From: Halobellus captivus
GTDB lineage: Archaea; Halobacteriota; Halobacteria; Halobacteriales; Haloferacaceae
DNA length: 64,000 bases
Reading direction: 5' to 3'
Assembly: GCF_007655485.1 (NCBI RefSeq)
Contig: NZ_VJXQ01000001.1
Location: forward strand, 395,468 to 459,467
The notes below the pieces were generated by a model, which saw nothing but the letters and a program-made list of their open reading frames with translations, made no database searches and was not told the origin of the DNA. Both the position numbers and the translations under genes were made by a program. Of the stretch, positions 42,993 to 51,765 are shown in pieces; position 1 is the stretch's first letter, and every line of letters begins with the position of its first letter.

Positions 42993-44154
42993 AGAGGGTT
43001 GTATCCGGGTAAAACCCGATCCACGCGAACCACATCGCGTCGAGCGCCAGCAGCCGTTCGCCCGGGAGCGCAGCCGGATCGTGCCATGCGCCAGTCGCGT
43101 CGGATTCGCCATCCGCGTCGGATCCGCCCGCCGTGTCGACGACGCGACCGTCACGGTACTCATACCGCGTTTCATCCGGGTTTCGGAAGACGAAACCCGT
43201 GTCGAGGTCGGAGTCGTAGACCGCGACGATCGGCGCTCCGTCGAGCGAACCGTACACGATCTTTTCGTCTCTGAGCCTGTCCTTCTCGAATGCGACCGCG
43301 CCCTCCTGCTGTCGGGTCCCGATAACGACCCGCTTCGGGGAGAGTCGGTCGTCGTCCGAGAGCGCTCGGAACATCGGGCGGGAGTCCGGCGCGTAGTATC
43401 CCGCCCGTGGGTTGTATGAGCCGTACGGATCGTTCGCGTAGTTGCGGGCGAATCCCGTCTCTTTCGACAGCACCTGCGTGTCAGGATACCGCTGCGACCA
43501 GCGCTCCCACGTGGTCCAGACGATGCGGAACTCCGAAAGCGACCGGATCGGGGGATCCTCGTTCCACGGCCCGGGAATCGCGGTGGCGAGCACCTGCGGC
43601 CACCACGTCTCAGTGGCCCGATCGTACATAATCAGGTTGTTGTTTATCAGCCGACCGGAGACGCCGAAGGTCGTCTCTCCGCGTTCGAATCCGATCGCTG
43701 TCCCGGTGAGCGGGCAGTAGGTGACGCTGACCGGCGTGCCGTCGAGCACGTCGTTACAGATCTCGTGGTGGACCAGTATCGACTGCGGGTACGCTTTCCG
43801 CGCAGTCCCGATCGCGACGCCGAACACCGGATCTCCTGGTTCGAGGTCCGTCGACGCCGCTGTGGCGGAGGCGAACGACGGGTCGTCAATCGACGGGATC
43901 CCGTCCTTCGGCGGGCCGCCCGACACCGACCTGCGCCGGAGTTCGTCGGGTTCCATCGGAAGCGGAAGCCGCTCGTCGGCCATCGGGACCGAGACGGCGT
44001 CACCGCCTCCCTCGGCTGTCACCGTACCCGACGTTCCGACCTCGTCTTCGGTGGGTGCCGCTGTCGACGCGTCGTCAACTCGACCGAGACAGCCTGCAAG
44101 CGATGCGGCGCCGAGCCCCGCGAGGACCGCTCGGCGAGTAACGCGGGAGCACAT
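42985..44154 (-). CDS. DUF3179 Tat lipoprotein
   Basis: 389 aa. Twin-arginine start RVTRRAVLAGLG and lipobox SLAGC, then the DUF3179 domain (KAYPQSILVHHEICNDVLDG; VTYCPLTGTAIGF; SGRLINNNLIMYDR; TWWPQ). A Cys and His-rich pocket (HHEIC, YCPLTG) is conserved in this family, whose activity is unknown. ATG 44154. Operon with the CC-membrane protein. Confidence 0.9.
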   Translation of the reverse strand: MCSRVTRRAVLAGLGAASLAGCLGRVDDASTAAPTEDEVGTSGTVTAEGGGDAVSVPMADERLPLPMEPDELRRRSVSGGPPKDGIPSIDDPSFASATAASTDLEPGDPVFGVAIGTARKAYPQSILVHHEICNDVLDGTPVSVTYCPLTGTAIGFERGETTFGVSGRLINNNLIMYDRATETWWPQVLATAIPGPWNEDPPIRSLSEFRIVWTTWERWSQRYPDTQVLSKETGFARNYANDPYGSYNPRAGYYAPDSRPMFRALSDDDRLSPKRVVIGTRQQEGAVAFEKDRLRDEKIVYGSLDGAPIVAVYDSDLDTGFVFRNPDETRYEYRDGRVVDTAGGSDADGESDATGAWHDPAALPGERLLALDAMWFAWIGFYPDTTLYA

Positions 44155-44287
44155 ACCACACGCTTGGCTCCGGACGGTCAAAAGCGCGCCCTAACGTCGG
44201 GGTAACCGCCTGAGACGCACCTCAGTCGAATCGAGGTGTGAGATCGATCCCACTGAACCGGTGGTAGGAGACACCGAGGATCACGCC

Positions 44288-45757
44288 TCATACCAGATGG
44301 CCGACGAGGCCGACGACCGAGAGTTGCGGGATCGAAGTGGGAATTCCGACAAGCGTGAGCCAGACTGGCATAATCACACCGGCCGCAACGAACCAGAGGA
44401 CGCTCCCCCAGACGAGACCGAGCACCCCGCATCGAATCGCCCCGGACGCGAGGTCGTGGAGGCGTGGGCTGGTAGTCGCGGCCGCGAACAGCAGCCCGAA
44501 GATCGCGCTGTGAAACAGGTGCGTGACCCAACCGATCAGCGGGCTCTGAATCCCGTAGAGCGATCCGATAACCGGGAGTAACCCCGTCGACGATTGATAG
44601 AAGCCACCCATTGCGATGCCGCCGAGAACGCCGCCCAGAACCGCCTGTCCGAGGTTGGGAAACGAGAGACCGACAGACTCCACGTCCATCGCTTCGCGAT
44701 CGCTCCGCGGGAGCGTGACTGTGATCTGCGTCCCGGTCTCCTCCCCCTGCGGCGTCCCGACGCCGATGGTCCCCCCGAACCGAACCACGAGAAGCCGGAC
44801 CATCTGAAGTCCGAACCCCGCGGTGGGATCGTCGAATTCGGGGAAGGACCCTTCCTCTAACAGCGCCCGCTGCGGTGCCGGGAGTCCAGACCCGTCGTCG
44901 GCAACTGACAGTTCGATCGCGTGCTGTCGCTCGCGAAGCACGACCGAGACATCGGTCCTTTGGCCGTACATCGCGGCGTTCTTGAGCAGCTCACGCACGA
45001 CGAGTTCAATCCGGCTATCGGCGGCGACCGAGGCGTCTTCCGTCCGATTATCGATCCGAATCTCGACCTCGCTTTCGGATTGAACACGCTCGATCTCGGC
45101 GCGCAGGACCCGTTCGAGGTCGATACGCTTCCCCCGATCACCGTCCCGAGCGATCGTTCCGACTTCACCGATCGTCGATCTGATCCGCTGAACCGCTCGT
45201 CGGATCGCCGCCAGCGATTCCGAGCGCGTTCCGCTAGTCTGCCGGAGCAGGTCCGCGTGCCCGTCGATAATCGTGATCGCGTTCAGGACCTCGTGTTTGA
45301 GCAGCCGGTTGACCAAGAGCGCGCGGTTCGCCGCGCTCCGGATCTCCCGCTGCTGTCGCAGAGTCTTCCCGGACTGCATCCCGGTGAGTGTACCGCCGAC
45401 GGCCCCGCCCAACAGCACGTTGGCGACGAGTAGCGGCGCATCGACGCCGACCGTGACCAGGCCCGTACGGAGGTACTGATCGAGACTCGTAAGCACGAAC
45501 ACGACAGCCATCGCCGTCACGCCCAACAGGTGCCAGCGCGCGACAGTGACCACGTATTCGTGGGAGAACGGGCCGACCGCGAGTGCGACACCGTAGAGCG
45601 TCAGCGCGAGTCCGACGACGAGCGGGAGGAGACCGGCGACGACGAACGGGAGCGCGGCGTCGACTCTGAGTGTCTGTGCGACGAAGATTCTGGTGATTCC
45701 GAAGCTAGAGACGGCCACGACGAGCCCGCCGAGATGGAGCCGTTCGACGGGGTTCAT
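44288..45757 (-). CDS. Histidine kinase with an extra C-terminal membrane module
   Basis: 489 aa. N-terminal membrane block of about four segments (10-122), HisKA with H155 (LLKHEVLN), HATPase N box (VVRELLKNAAMYG), G1 (VADDGSGLP) and G2 (AGFGLQMVRLL), then an unusual ~115-aa membrane domain of three to four segments (residues about 370-489: GGVLGGIAMGGFY..., WVTHLFHSAIFGLLFA, GLVWGSVLWFVAAGVIMPVWL). Kinases rarely carry membrane segments after the ATPase domain. The ATG at 45757 begins the first membrane segment; longer readings are Arg-rich. A 296-bp gap upstream shows no gene. Confidence 0.85.
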   Translation of the reverse strand: MNPVERLHLGGLVVAVSSFGITRIFVAQTLRVDAALPFVVAGLLPLVVGLALTLYGVALAVGPFSHEYVVTVARWHLLGVTAMAVVFVLTSLDQYLRTGLVTVGVDAPLLVANVLLGGAVGGTLTGMQSGKTLRQQREIRSAANRALLVNRLLKHEVLNAITIIDGHADLLRQTSGTRSESLAAIRRAVQRIRSTIGEVGTIARDGDRGKRIDLERVLRAEIERVQSESEVEIRIDNRTEDASVAADSRIELVVRELLKNAAMYGQRTDVSVVLRERQHAIELSVADDGSGLPAPQRALLEEGSFPEFDDPTAGFGLQMVRLLVVRFGGTIGVGTPQGEETGTQITVTLPRSDREAMDVESVGLSFPNLGQAVLGGVLGGIAMGGFYQSSTGLLPVIGSLYGIQSPLIGWVTHLFHSAIFGLLFAAATTSPRLHDLASGAIRCGVLGLVWGSVLWFVAAGVIMPVWLTLVGIPTSIPQLSVVGLVGHLV

Positions 45758-46053
45758 ACTCCGCTCCCGCGTCTCGTGATGACGGTCTCTGCTGCGGGGA
45801 GCGACGGGCGACCGTCCGGTGTCGCGGTACGCACAGAGCGACGGTCGTCGCGGTTCCGGTACTTGTGACGTGACGCGACGGCGAGATGGGGTCGTGAAAT
45901 CGAGATCATACCATACGTACTGTCGCCTCCTAGGACCGCACCCTAAATTACTGTTCACCGAACTGTCAACATACGGGATTTCTTACGGGTAACCTCGTAT
46001 TCAACCTCGTTCGAGCCGACGGCCGGTCGAATTTGGACCGGATCCCGTAGCGA

Positions 46054-46578
46054 TCACATCGTCTGTCTGTCAACCGGGTGAACGTTCAACGCATCCATCA
46101 TCGCGTTCGCGGAGATCGCAGACGTGACGAGCGCGAGCAGTTCGACGACGTCGGCATCCGAAAATCCGACCGTACGCAGCGCCTCGATGTGATCGTCGGT
46201 GACGCGTTTCGGATCCTCAGTGACCTGCTCGGCGAATCGCATCACGGCCCGCTCTCGGTCGTCGAACGTGTCGAACTCGCGGTTCTCGATCGCATCGATT
46301 CGTTCCTCGGAGAAGCCGAACACCTCGACGAGGTTCTGCGTGTGCGCATCAGTACAGTACTCGCACTCGTTCGTCCGGTCGACGACGACGTGGGCCAGTT
46401 CTTTCAGTTCGCGTTCGAGCGATCCCTCGTTTCGGAGCCACCCCGAATAACTCAGCCGCCGTTCCAACACGGTCGGGTTATTCAGCAGCACGGCGCGAAA
46501 CAACGATATTTCCGAGCTATCGCACTCGTACTGGGGGAGCTCTGCAGTCTCGGGATCGACGTACTCTAGCAGCGCCAT
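46054..46578 (-). CDS. AhpD/carboxymuconolactone-decarboxylase-like protein
   Basis: 174 aa. The CxxC motif with adjacent Glu and His (NECEYCTDAHTQN) is the alkylhydroperoxidase-D signature, with RAVLLNNPTVLERR and ISANAMMDALNV as in the family. Likely a peroxidase-like or thiol-redox protein. ATG 46578 is picked over 46596 and 46662: minus-strand GATTAATC at 46600-46607 lies 25 nt ahead. Confidence 0.85.
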   Translation of the reverse strand: MALLEYVDPETAELPQYECDSSEISLFRAVLLNNPTVLERRLSYSGWLRNEGSLERELKELAHVVVDRTNECEYCTDAHTQNLVEVFGFSEERIDAIENREFDTFDDRERAVMRFAEQVTEDPKRVTDDHIEALRTVGFSDADVVELLALVTSAISANAMMDALNVHPVDRQTM

Positions 46579-46795
46579 AGCGCACGCAGAATTCATACTG
46601 ATTAATCGTTTCGCGTTCCGCCGATTCGGCTCCCACTTAGCTTCAGGCGTCGCACGAGTCATACCAACGGCGGGATCGAATCCCTCAGTGCGTGATGGCG
46701 CCCGGCGTCATCGATCCGGTCAAACCACGCCAAAGAGACGCGCGCCGACTGCGACGGTCGAAAAGGGTATTCTTCCAGCGGTCTTGTGTACGGCT

Positions 46796-46825
46796 ATGTC
46801 CGAATTGGAGCGAGAGGGTGCGTGA
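46796..46825 (+). CDS. Leaderless nine-codon upstream ORF
   Basis: MSELEREGA followed by a stop, out of frame with the JAMM gene that starts 16 bases later. GGGTATTCT at 46765-46773 is 27 nt ahead of this ATG, so the transcript should start here rather than at the JAMM ATG. The peptide may regulate or re-initiate. Confidence 0.4.
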   Translation: MSELEREGA

Positions 46826-46841
46826 TCGCGGGGGAACGTCC

Positions 46842-47276
46842 ATGAACCCGACCACGCTCACCCTGACCCGAGACGTCTACGACGAGATCGTCTACCAAGG
46901 ATACGGCGGTGCCGACGAGGAGATCTGCGGAATCCTCGGCGGTGAGTTCGGCGACGAGGAGAGCGTCGTCCACGAGGTGCGACAGGTCGCGAACATCGCA
47001 GAAACCCCGCAGATCCGGTACGCGATGGATCCCGAAGAACAGCTGGCGGCCACGGAAACCCTCGAAGACGCCGGATACGACGTCGTGGGATTCTACCACA
47101 CCCACCCGACGGGACCACCGCGGCCGAGCGAGACAGACGCCGCTCGGGCCACGTGGCCCGGTTACTCTTATGCGATCTGCGCTTTCGATGGCTACCCGTT
47201 CGTAGGGTCGTGGCGCTGGACCGACGAGGGATTCCAGCGCGAAATCGTCGGCCTAATCGATGGATCGAGACAGTAG
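46842..47276 (+). CDS. JAMM/MPN+ metalloprotease (HJAMM-like desampylase)
   Basis: 144 aa. JAMM motif complete: Glu in ADEEICG (26/27), H86-T-H88 (FYHTHPTG), S96 and D99 (SETDA). Similar size to Haloferax HJAMM1, which cleaves ubiquitin-like SAMP proteins from targets. ATG 46842, preceded by a nine-codon leaderless uORF. Zinc-dependent isopeptidase activity is inferred. Confidence 0.9.
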   Translation: MNPTTLTLTRDVYDEIVYQGYGGADEEICGILGGEFGDEESVVHEVRQVANIAETPQIRYAMDPEEQLAATETLEDAGYDVVGFYHTHPTGPPRPSETDAARATWPGYSYAICAFDGYPFVGSWRWTDEGFQREIVGLIDGSRQ

Positions 47277-47311
47277 CCGTGCGGACGGGACCGGACGAGC
47301 ACTACGGAGTA

Positions 47312-47334
47312 GTTACCGACTTTCTACTGGTAAC
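47312..47334. promoter_or_regulatory. Candidate HxlR operator
   Basis: GTTACC-N11-GGTAAC directly abuts the TATA region (CCCTTATGCC, about 47335-47342), 27 nt ahead of the HxlR ATG. It is the right spot for autoregulation by a dimeric regulator. Confidence 0.55.
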
Positions 47335-47365
47335 CCTTATGCCGACGAATCGGGAACTGGATACT

Positions 47366-47758
47366 ATGTCGAATAGCACCGATACCTCGGACGAACACGT
47401 GAAACTCGAAGTGTGGTGCGCGGGCGAAGAGTGGTGCCCGGTCACGACCACCTCCTCGCTCATCGGGAAGAAGTGGCATCCGGTAATCATCCATCGGCTG
47501 CTCGAACACGGGCCGAGCGGGTTCAACGAACTCAAAGAGAACGTGGACGGGATTTCGAGCAAAGTCCTCTCCGACAGCCTCGAAGATCTCGGTGAGAAGC
47601 AACTGGTCGAGCGGACGGTTATCAGCGAAAAGCCGTTCCGGGTGCAGTACTCGCTCACCGACCACGGGAAGTCGCTTCGGTCCGTCATCGAAGCGATGCG
47701 GGATTGGGGGCTCGAACACCTCACCAAGCCCGACGAGGCCGGATCAAGCAGTCGTTGA
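47366..47758 (+). CDS. HxlR-family transcriptional regulator
   Basis: 130 aa. Winged-helix HxlR core (LIGKKWHPVIIHRLLEHGPSGFNELKENVDGISSKVLSDSLEDLGEKQLVERTV) with a CAGEEWCPV N-terminal Cys pair that might sense redox or metal. ATG 47366 is preferred over 47339 because of the TATA spacing. Its last codons are part of a 32-bp tandem repeat. Confidence 0.9.
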   Translation: MSNSTDTSDEHVKLEVWCAGEEWCPVTTTSSLIGKKWHPVIIHRLLEHGPSGFNELKENVDGISSKVLSDSLEDLGEKQLVERTVISEKPFRVQYSLTDHGKSLRSVIEAMRDWGLEHLTKPDEAGSSSR

Positions 47759-47836
47759 GATCAGCCGATACCCAGTCGAGCAGTCGTTGAGATCAGCCGA
47801 TACCTAGTCGAGCAGTCGCCGAGATCAGCGGTTGCC
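47744..47836. repeat. 32-bp tandem repeat, 3 copies, starting in the HxlR gene
   Basis: Units 47744-47775, 47776-47807 and 47808-47836 share AGCAGTCG and GAGATCAGC. The first covers the last five codons of HxlR; the stop is at 47756-47758. The remaining gap to 48060 holds no gene. Confidence 0.92.
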
Positions 47837-48060
47837 TTTTCGGACTCTCCTGTGTGCTCCCGTTGCACCTCCGCTGAACGCTTATCTCTAACACGTCCCT
47901 ACACTGACCGGGGCGTCGTGCACGCGCTCCATCCCCCTTCAATGACCAGTAACCGTCGTCTCGGTACCTGTCGGAAATACTGATACGACATCCGGCCGGT
48001 TCAGACACACACAACGATGACACAGCATAACTATTGCTACGGCAGTGCTGCAGGGAACCT

Positions 48061-49476
48061 ATGAACGAGGTCGATTTTTTAGTCATCGGCTCGGGGTCGG
48101 GACTGGACGTCGCGAACGCGGCCGCGAGCCGCGGGCAGTCGGTCGCAATCGTCGAAAAGGGGCCGCTCGGCGGGACGTGTCTCAACCGGGGGTGTATCCC
48201 CTCGAAGATGCTGTTGTACCACGCGGAAGTGCTCGAGACTATCGAACACTCGGGATCGTTCCACATCGACGCCGACGTCACCGACGTGCAGTTCTCCGAA
48301 ATCGTTCGCGAGGTCAACGAGGAGGTCGAAGGCGATGCCGAATCGATCCGAAACGGCCTCCGCTCGTCGTCGCGACACGACCTCTACGAGGGCGAAGGCC
48401 GGTTCGTCGACGAGCGCACCGTCGAGATCGTCAGCGGTGAAGACGAGGGTGCCAGAATCCGGGCCGAAACCGTGCTCATCGCCGCGGGAACACGACCGGG
48501 GATTCCGGACATCGACGGGATCGACGACGTGAACTATCTGACGAGCACCGAAGCACTCCAAGTGGAGACGCCGCCCGATCACCTCGTGATCGTCGGCGGC
48601 GGGTACATCGCTGCGGAACTCGGCCACTTCTTCGGGACGTTCGGAAGCGACGTGACTGTCATCGGCCGTCGACCGAACCTGCTACCGGAGGCCGACGAGG
48701 AGGTCGCCGAGGCCTTCACCGAACGCTTCGCCGATCGATTTACCGTGCACACCGGCCACGCCGCGACCGCCGTGTCGGAGACCGACGGGACGATTACCGT
48801 CGAGGCGCAGCCCTACGAATACGGCGAGAACGGTGGCATCGTCGAGGGGGAGGGCCTGACAGTCACCGGCGACGAACTGCTCGTCGCCACCGGGCGAACG
48901 CCAAATACGGATCTGCTCGACCTCGATGTGGCGGGCGTCGAAACCGACGAGCGAGGGTTCGTTCAGACTGACGAGTACCTCCGGACCACCGCCGACGGCG
49001 TGTGGGCCCTCGGCGACATCGTCGGCGAGTACCTCCTCAAGCACAGCGCGAACCACGAGGCACAGACCGTCGTTCGGAATCTCTTCGGCGATGACCTCCA
49101 AGCAGTCGATTACACCGCGATGCCGTTCGCGGTGTTCACGTCCCCGGAGGTCGCAGGCGTCGGGGTTTCAGAGGGAGAACTCAGCGGGACGGGCCGCGAG
49201 TACGCGACCCGTACGTACCGATACGATCAGACCGCGCGAGGGAGCGCGATGCAGGCCGACGGGTTCCTGAAAGCGATAATCGACCTCGACGGCACCATCC
49301 TGGGCTGTCACATCATCGGTCCGGAGGCCTCCAACCTCATCCAAGAGGTAGTCGTCGCGATGAAATCGGGATCCGGTACCGTTCGGGACATCCGCGAATC
49401 GGTTCACATCCATCCTGCGCTCTCGGAAGTCGTCCAGCGCGGATTCTCCGGGCAGTTCTCTCGGGGCGGCGACTGA
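48061..49476 (+). CDS. FAD-dependent pyridine nucleotide-disulfide oxidoreductase
   Basis: 471 aa. FAD motif GSGSG (10-14), redox pair C40-x4-C45 (GGTCLNRGCIPSK), NAD motif VIVGGGYIAAEL, second FAD segment ALGDI and the C-terminal His-Glu pair in HIHPALSEVV. This is dihydrolipoamide-dehydrogenase-like; in haloarchaea homologues include bis-gamma-glutamylcystine and mycothione-type reductases. No 2-oxoacid dehydrogenase genes are near, favouring a low-molecular-weight thiol reductase. ATG 48061. Confidence 0.85.
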   Translation: MNEVDFLVIGSGSGLDVANAAASRGQSVAIVEKGPLGGTCLNRGCIPSKMLLYHAEVLETIEHSGSFHIDADVTDVQFSEIVREVNEEVEGDAESIRNGLRSSSRHDLYEGEGRFVDERTVEIVSGEDEGARIRAETVLIAAGTRPGIPDIDGIDDVNYLTSTEALQVETPPDHLVIVGGGYIAAELGHFFGTFGSDVTVIGRRPNLLPEADEEVAEAFTERFADRFTVHTGHAATAVSETDGTITVEAQPYEYGENGGIVEGEGLTVTGDELLVATGRTPNTDLLDLDVAGVETDERGFVQTDEYLRTTADGVWALGDIVGEYLLKHSANHEAQTVVRNLFGDDLQAVDYTAMPFAVFTSPEVAGVGVSEGELSGTGREYATRTYRYDQTARGSAMQADGFLKAIIDLDGTILGCHIIGPEASNLIQEVVVAMKSGSGTVRDIRESVHIHPALSEVVQRGFSGQFSRGGD

Positions 49477-49925
49477 AATATAGGCGACCAAACGAGCAAC
49501 TGGAGGCTCAGCGACAGACACCCACTCGCGGCCCAGAACGCCGATATCGACCCGGGGTCCAGACGACTGACACGGATCGGCGGCCCGGACGACAGATACC
49601 CCAAAAGAGCCGTTCACTTCCCGACAACCACACAGATCAGATTAGTATGCATTCGCCGATGACGGCGGATTCGACGCGCAGAAAACGGTCCGCAGCAACG
49701 TCCGCACACGACGCGCTGATGGGCGGCGTCGCGACGATGGTCCTCAAACAGTGACTGTAAACGTGCGTCACTGTCGCTCGAACGAGGATTCCGAAGCGGC
49801 CACCTTCTCACCCTCGGTTGTGGTCGTCCGAATCTGGGGTATCTTCCTACCCGCAGGTGGACAGTGGGTAGCGACTGGCAAACGCTAGAGGCTGGGAAGG
49901 CACACGACAGCCGCGGGAAAAGGAG
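49477..49925. other. Gap without a firm gene; inverted repeat
   Basis: 449 bases between the reductase and tRNA-Glu. A 35-codon frame (49647-49754) has a plausible start but no homology I know. CAGTGAC (49749-49755) and GTCACTG (49767-49773) form a 7-bp inverted repeat with an 11-nt loop, possibly an operator or terminator. Nothing else is seen. Confidence 0.5.
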
Positions 49926-50000
49926 TGCTCCGTCAGGGATTCGAACCCTGGTCCTTGCCGTGAGAGGGCAAGATGATTGGCCGGACTACACCAACGGAGC
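49926..50000 (-). tRNA. tRNA-Glu(CTC)
   Basis: On the minus strand: acceptor GCTCCGT pairs with ACGGAGC; discriminator A. D-arm GGTGTAGTCCGGCC, anticodon stem-loop TTGCC-CTCTCAC-GGCAA with anticodon CTC, and TTCGAAT in the T-loop. No intron; CCA is not encoded. A GATATCG-type box at about 50018-50024 lies upstream, and TTTT follows the end. Confidence 0.95.
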
Positions 50001-50109
50001 GGTTCGACATCCTTCGATATCCCCGGGATGTGTAAAACGGTTCCGTTTTGCCACCGCCGTGCGGTGGTGTGCCGCACTTCTCAATGCCTTCGACGCGGCC
50101 GCGAGGCGG

Positions 50110-50862
50110 CTATTCGACGTCCTCGGAGTCGTCGTCGTCCTCGGCGTACCGGTCGATTACCTCCTCGATTTCGCTCTCTGTGACGTCGCGATAGCCCTCC
50201 GTCGTGATAGTCGCGATGGTCACGCTGTGTGCATCGAGTTCGTCGTCGGCGATCAAGAGCGCTCGAACCGCGAGCTCGACGCCCGCATCGAGGGTGAGCG
50301 AGTCCGACCAGTTGGCTTCGAGGAACTCCTGGATGTCGTCGCGACCGGAACCGATCGCGACAGCACGCCACTCCTGCGGTGCGCCGGACGGGTCGGTCTG
50401 GTAGAGTCGCGGGCGCGATTCGGTTCCGTCGCCGTCCAATCCGGCGATCAACAGCGCGGCACCGAAGGGACGGGTTCCGCCGTACTGGGTGGTTTCCTGT
50501 ATCTCATCGGAGATCGTTTTCGTGAGCGTCTCGACGCCGAGCGGTTCCCCGTATCGCAGTCGGTTGCGCTGGGCGGCCGTCCGGGCGTCGTCGATCAGCC
50601 GACGGGCGTCGGCGACGTGTCCGGCCGAGGCGGCCCCCAAGAAGTCGTCGAGTTTGTGCAGCTTTTCGATGCTGTCGCCCTCCATCAGCGAGGAACTCGT
50701 CCGTCGCTGGGCGGCGAGCACAACACCCTCCGTCGTTCGGATTCCGAGGCTCGGTGCGCCGCGGTTGACGGCCTCGCGAGCGTACTCGACCTGGTAGATG
50801 CGCCCGTCGGGAGAGAAAAGCGACGTCCCCCGATCGTACGCCTGCTGGTCGTTTTGGTTCAT
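50110..50862 (-). CDS. psmA: Proteasome alpha subunit
   Basis: 250 aa. N-terminal alpha signature YDRGTSLFSPDGRIYQVEYAREAVNRG followed by ordinary Ntn fold; no N-terminal catalytic Thr as expected for alpha. It forms the outer rings of the 20S proteasome. Haloarchaea commonly carry two alpha genes; this could be the second paralogue (the tail is highly acidic). ATG 50862. Confidence 0.95.
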   Translation of the reverse strand: MNQNDQQAYDRGTSLFSPDGRIYQVEYAREAVNRGAPSLGIRTTEGVVLAAQRRTSSSLMEGDSIEKLHKLDDFLGAASAGHVADARRLIDDARTAAQRNRLRYGEPLGVETLTKTISDEIQETTQYGGTRPFGAALLIAGLDGDGTESRPRLYQTDPSGAPQEWRAVAIGSGRDDIQEFLEANWSDSLTLDAGVELAVRALLIADDELDAHSVTIATITTEGYRDVTESEIEEVIDRYAEDDDDSEDVE

Positions 50863-50949
50863 CTGCTCGCATTCGGAGCCGTGGACGGATAAAGCCACCA
50901 CCGCCACACGATTTTACCGGAACCGTTGGTCTGGTCGTGGGGATTCCCC

Positions 50950-51135
50950 TCAGGAGTCGCGTTCGACGACGTCCGCGTCCGGGGCGTTCTGCTTGACGCT
51001 CTCGATTCCCTGCGTCGCTTTCTGCTTTGTGGCGTACCCCTCTCCGCTGTCGGCGATGATGTTGCCGTTCGCGTGAACGAGTCGCCAGCGGTACTTTCCG
51101 GAACGGTCCTCGTACACCTCGAACGTCGCGCTCAT
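50950..51135 (-). CDS. HVO_2922-family small protein (DUF1508-like)
   Basis: 61 aa. DUF1508 pattern: FEVYEDRSGKYRWRLVHANGNIIADSGEGYATKQKATQGIESVK. Complete single repeat; a Haloferax homologue has an NMR structure. ATG 51135. Function unknown. Confidence 0.88.
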   Translation of the reverse strand: MSATFEVYEDRSGKYRWRLVHANGNIIADSGEGYATKQKATQGIESVKQNAPDADVVERDS

Positions 51136-51231
51136 ATGACTCGGGCTTCGAGAGTGCGGAACAAAAGGTTACTCCCCAAACAAGACGGGGCGGACGCGGA
51201 CAAGATACGGTGTCCTTCTCTGAGAGGACCC

Positions 51232-51765
51232 TCAACAGTCCTCTCGCTCGTACGTGACGAAGTCGAACTCGCCGTGTGGCTCGCGCGCGGTCTCGGTCCA
51301 CTCGTCTTCGTCCCACGCCGGAAAGCGCGTGTCGCCGTCGTATGTATCGTGAATTTCGGTGAGGATCAGGCGGTCCGCGACGGGGAGGAACTGCTCGTAG
51401 ATCCGTCCGCCGCCCGCGACGTACGCCGTCTCGACCCCTCGTTCGGCGGCGTCGACGGCGGCCCGTTCGATCGCCTCCTCGACGGAGTTCGCGAGTGCCG
51501 CACCCGCAGGGAGGTCCAGCGACTGCGAGGAGAGGACGACGCTGGTCCGCCCCGGGAACGGCTCGCCGAGCGCGTCGACCACTGTCTCGTACGTCTTGCG
51601 ACCGACGATCACCGGGTGGCCGGTCGTGATTCGCTTGAAATGCTTCAGATCCTCGCTGAAGTGCCACGGCATCCCGCCGTCCCGGCCGATGACCCGGTTC
51701 GCTCCGACAGCGGCGATCAGCACGAGTTCGAGGTCCGTAGTGTCGTCCGCAACGTCGTCCGTCAT
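51232..51765 (-). CDS. folA: Dihydrofolate reductase
   Basis: 177 aa. Substrate/cofactor motifs LIAAVGANRVIGRDGGMPWHFSEDLKHFK, GRKTYE and AYVAGGGRIYEQFL are intact. It reduces dihydrofolate made by thymidylate synthase, whose gene is immediately upstream: ATG 51765 overlaps the thyA stop as TGATG. Named hdrA/hdrB in Haloferax. Confidence 0.96.
   Translation of the reverse strand: MTDDVADDTTDLELVLIAAVGANRVIGRDGGMPWHFSEDLKHFKRITTGHPVIVGRKTYETVVDALGEPFPGRTSVVLSSQSLDLPAGAALANSVEEAIERAAVDAAERGVETAYVAGGGRIYEQFLPVADRLILTEIHDTYDGDTRFPAWDEDEWTETAREPHGEFDFVTYEREDC

Noticed and set aside
49647-49754. 35-codon ORF between the reductase and tRNA-Glu
   Set aside because: Plausible start but basic composition, no motif and no clear promoter; mentioned only as part of the gap.
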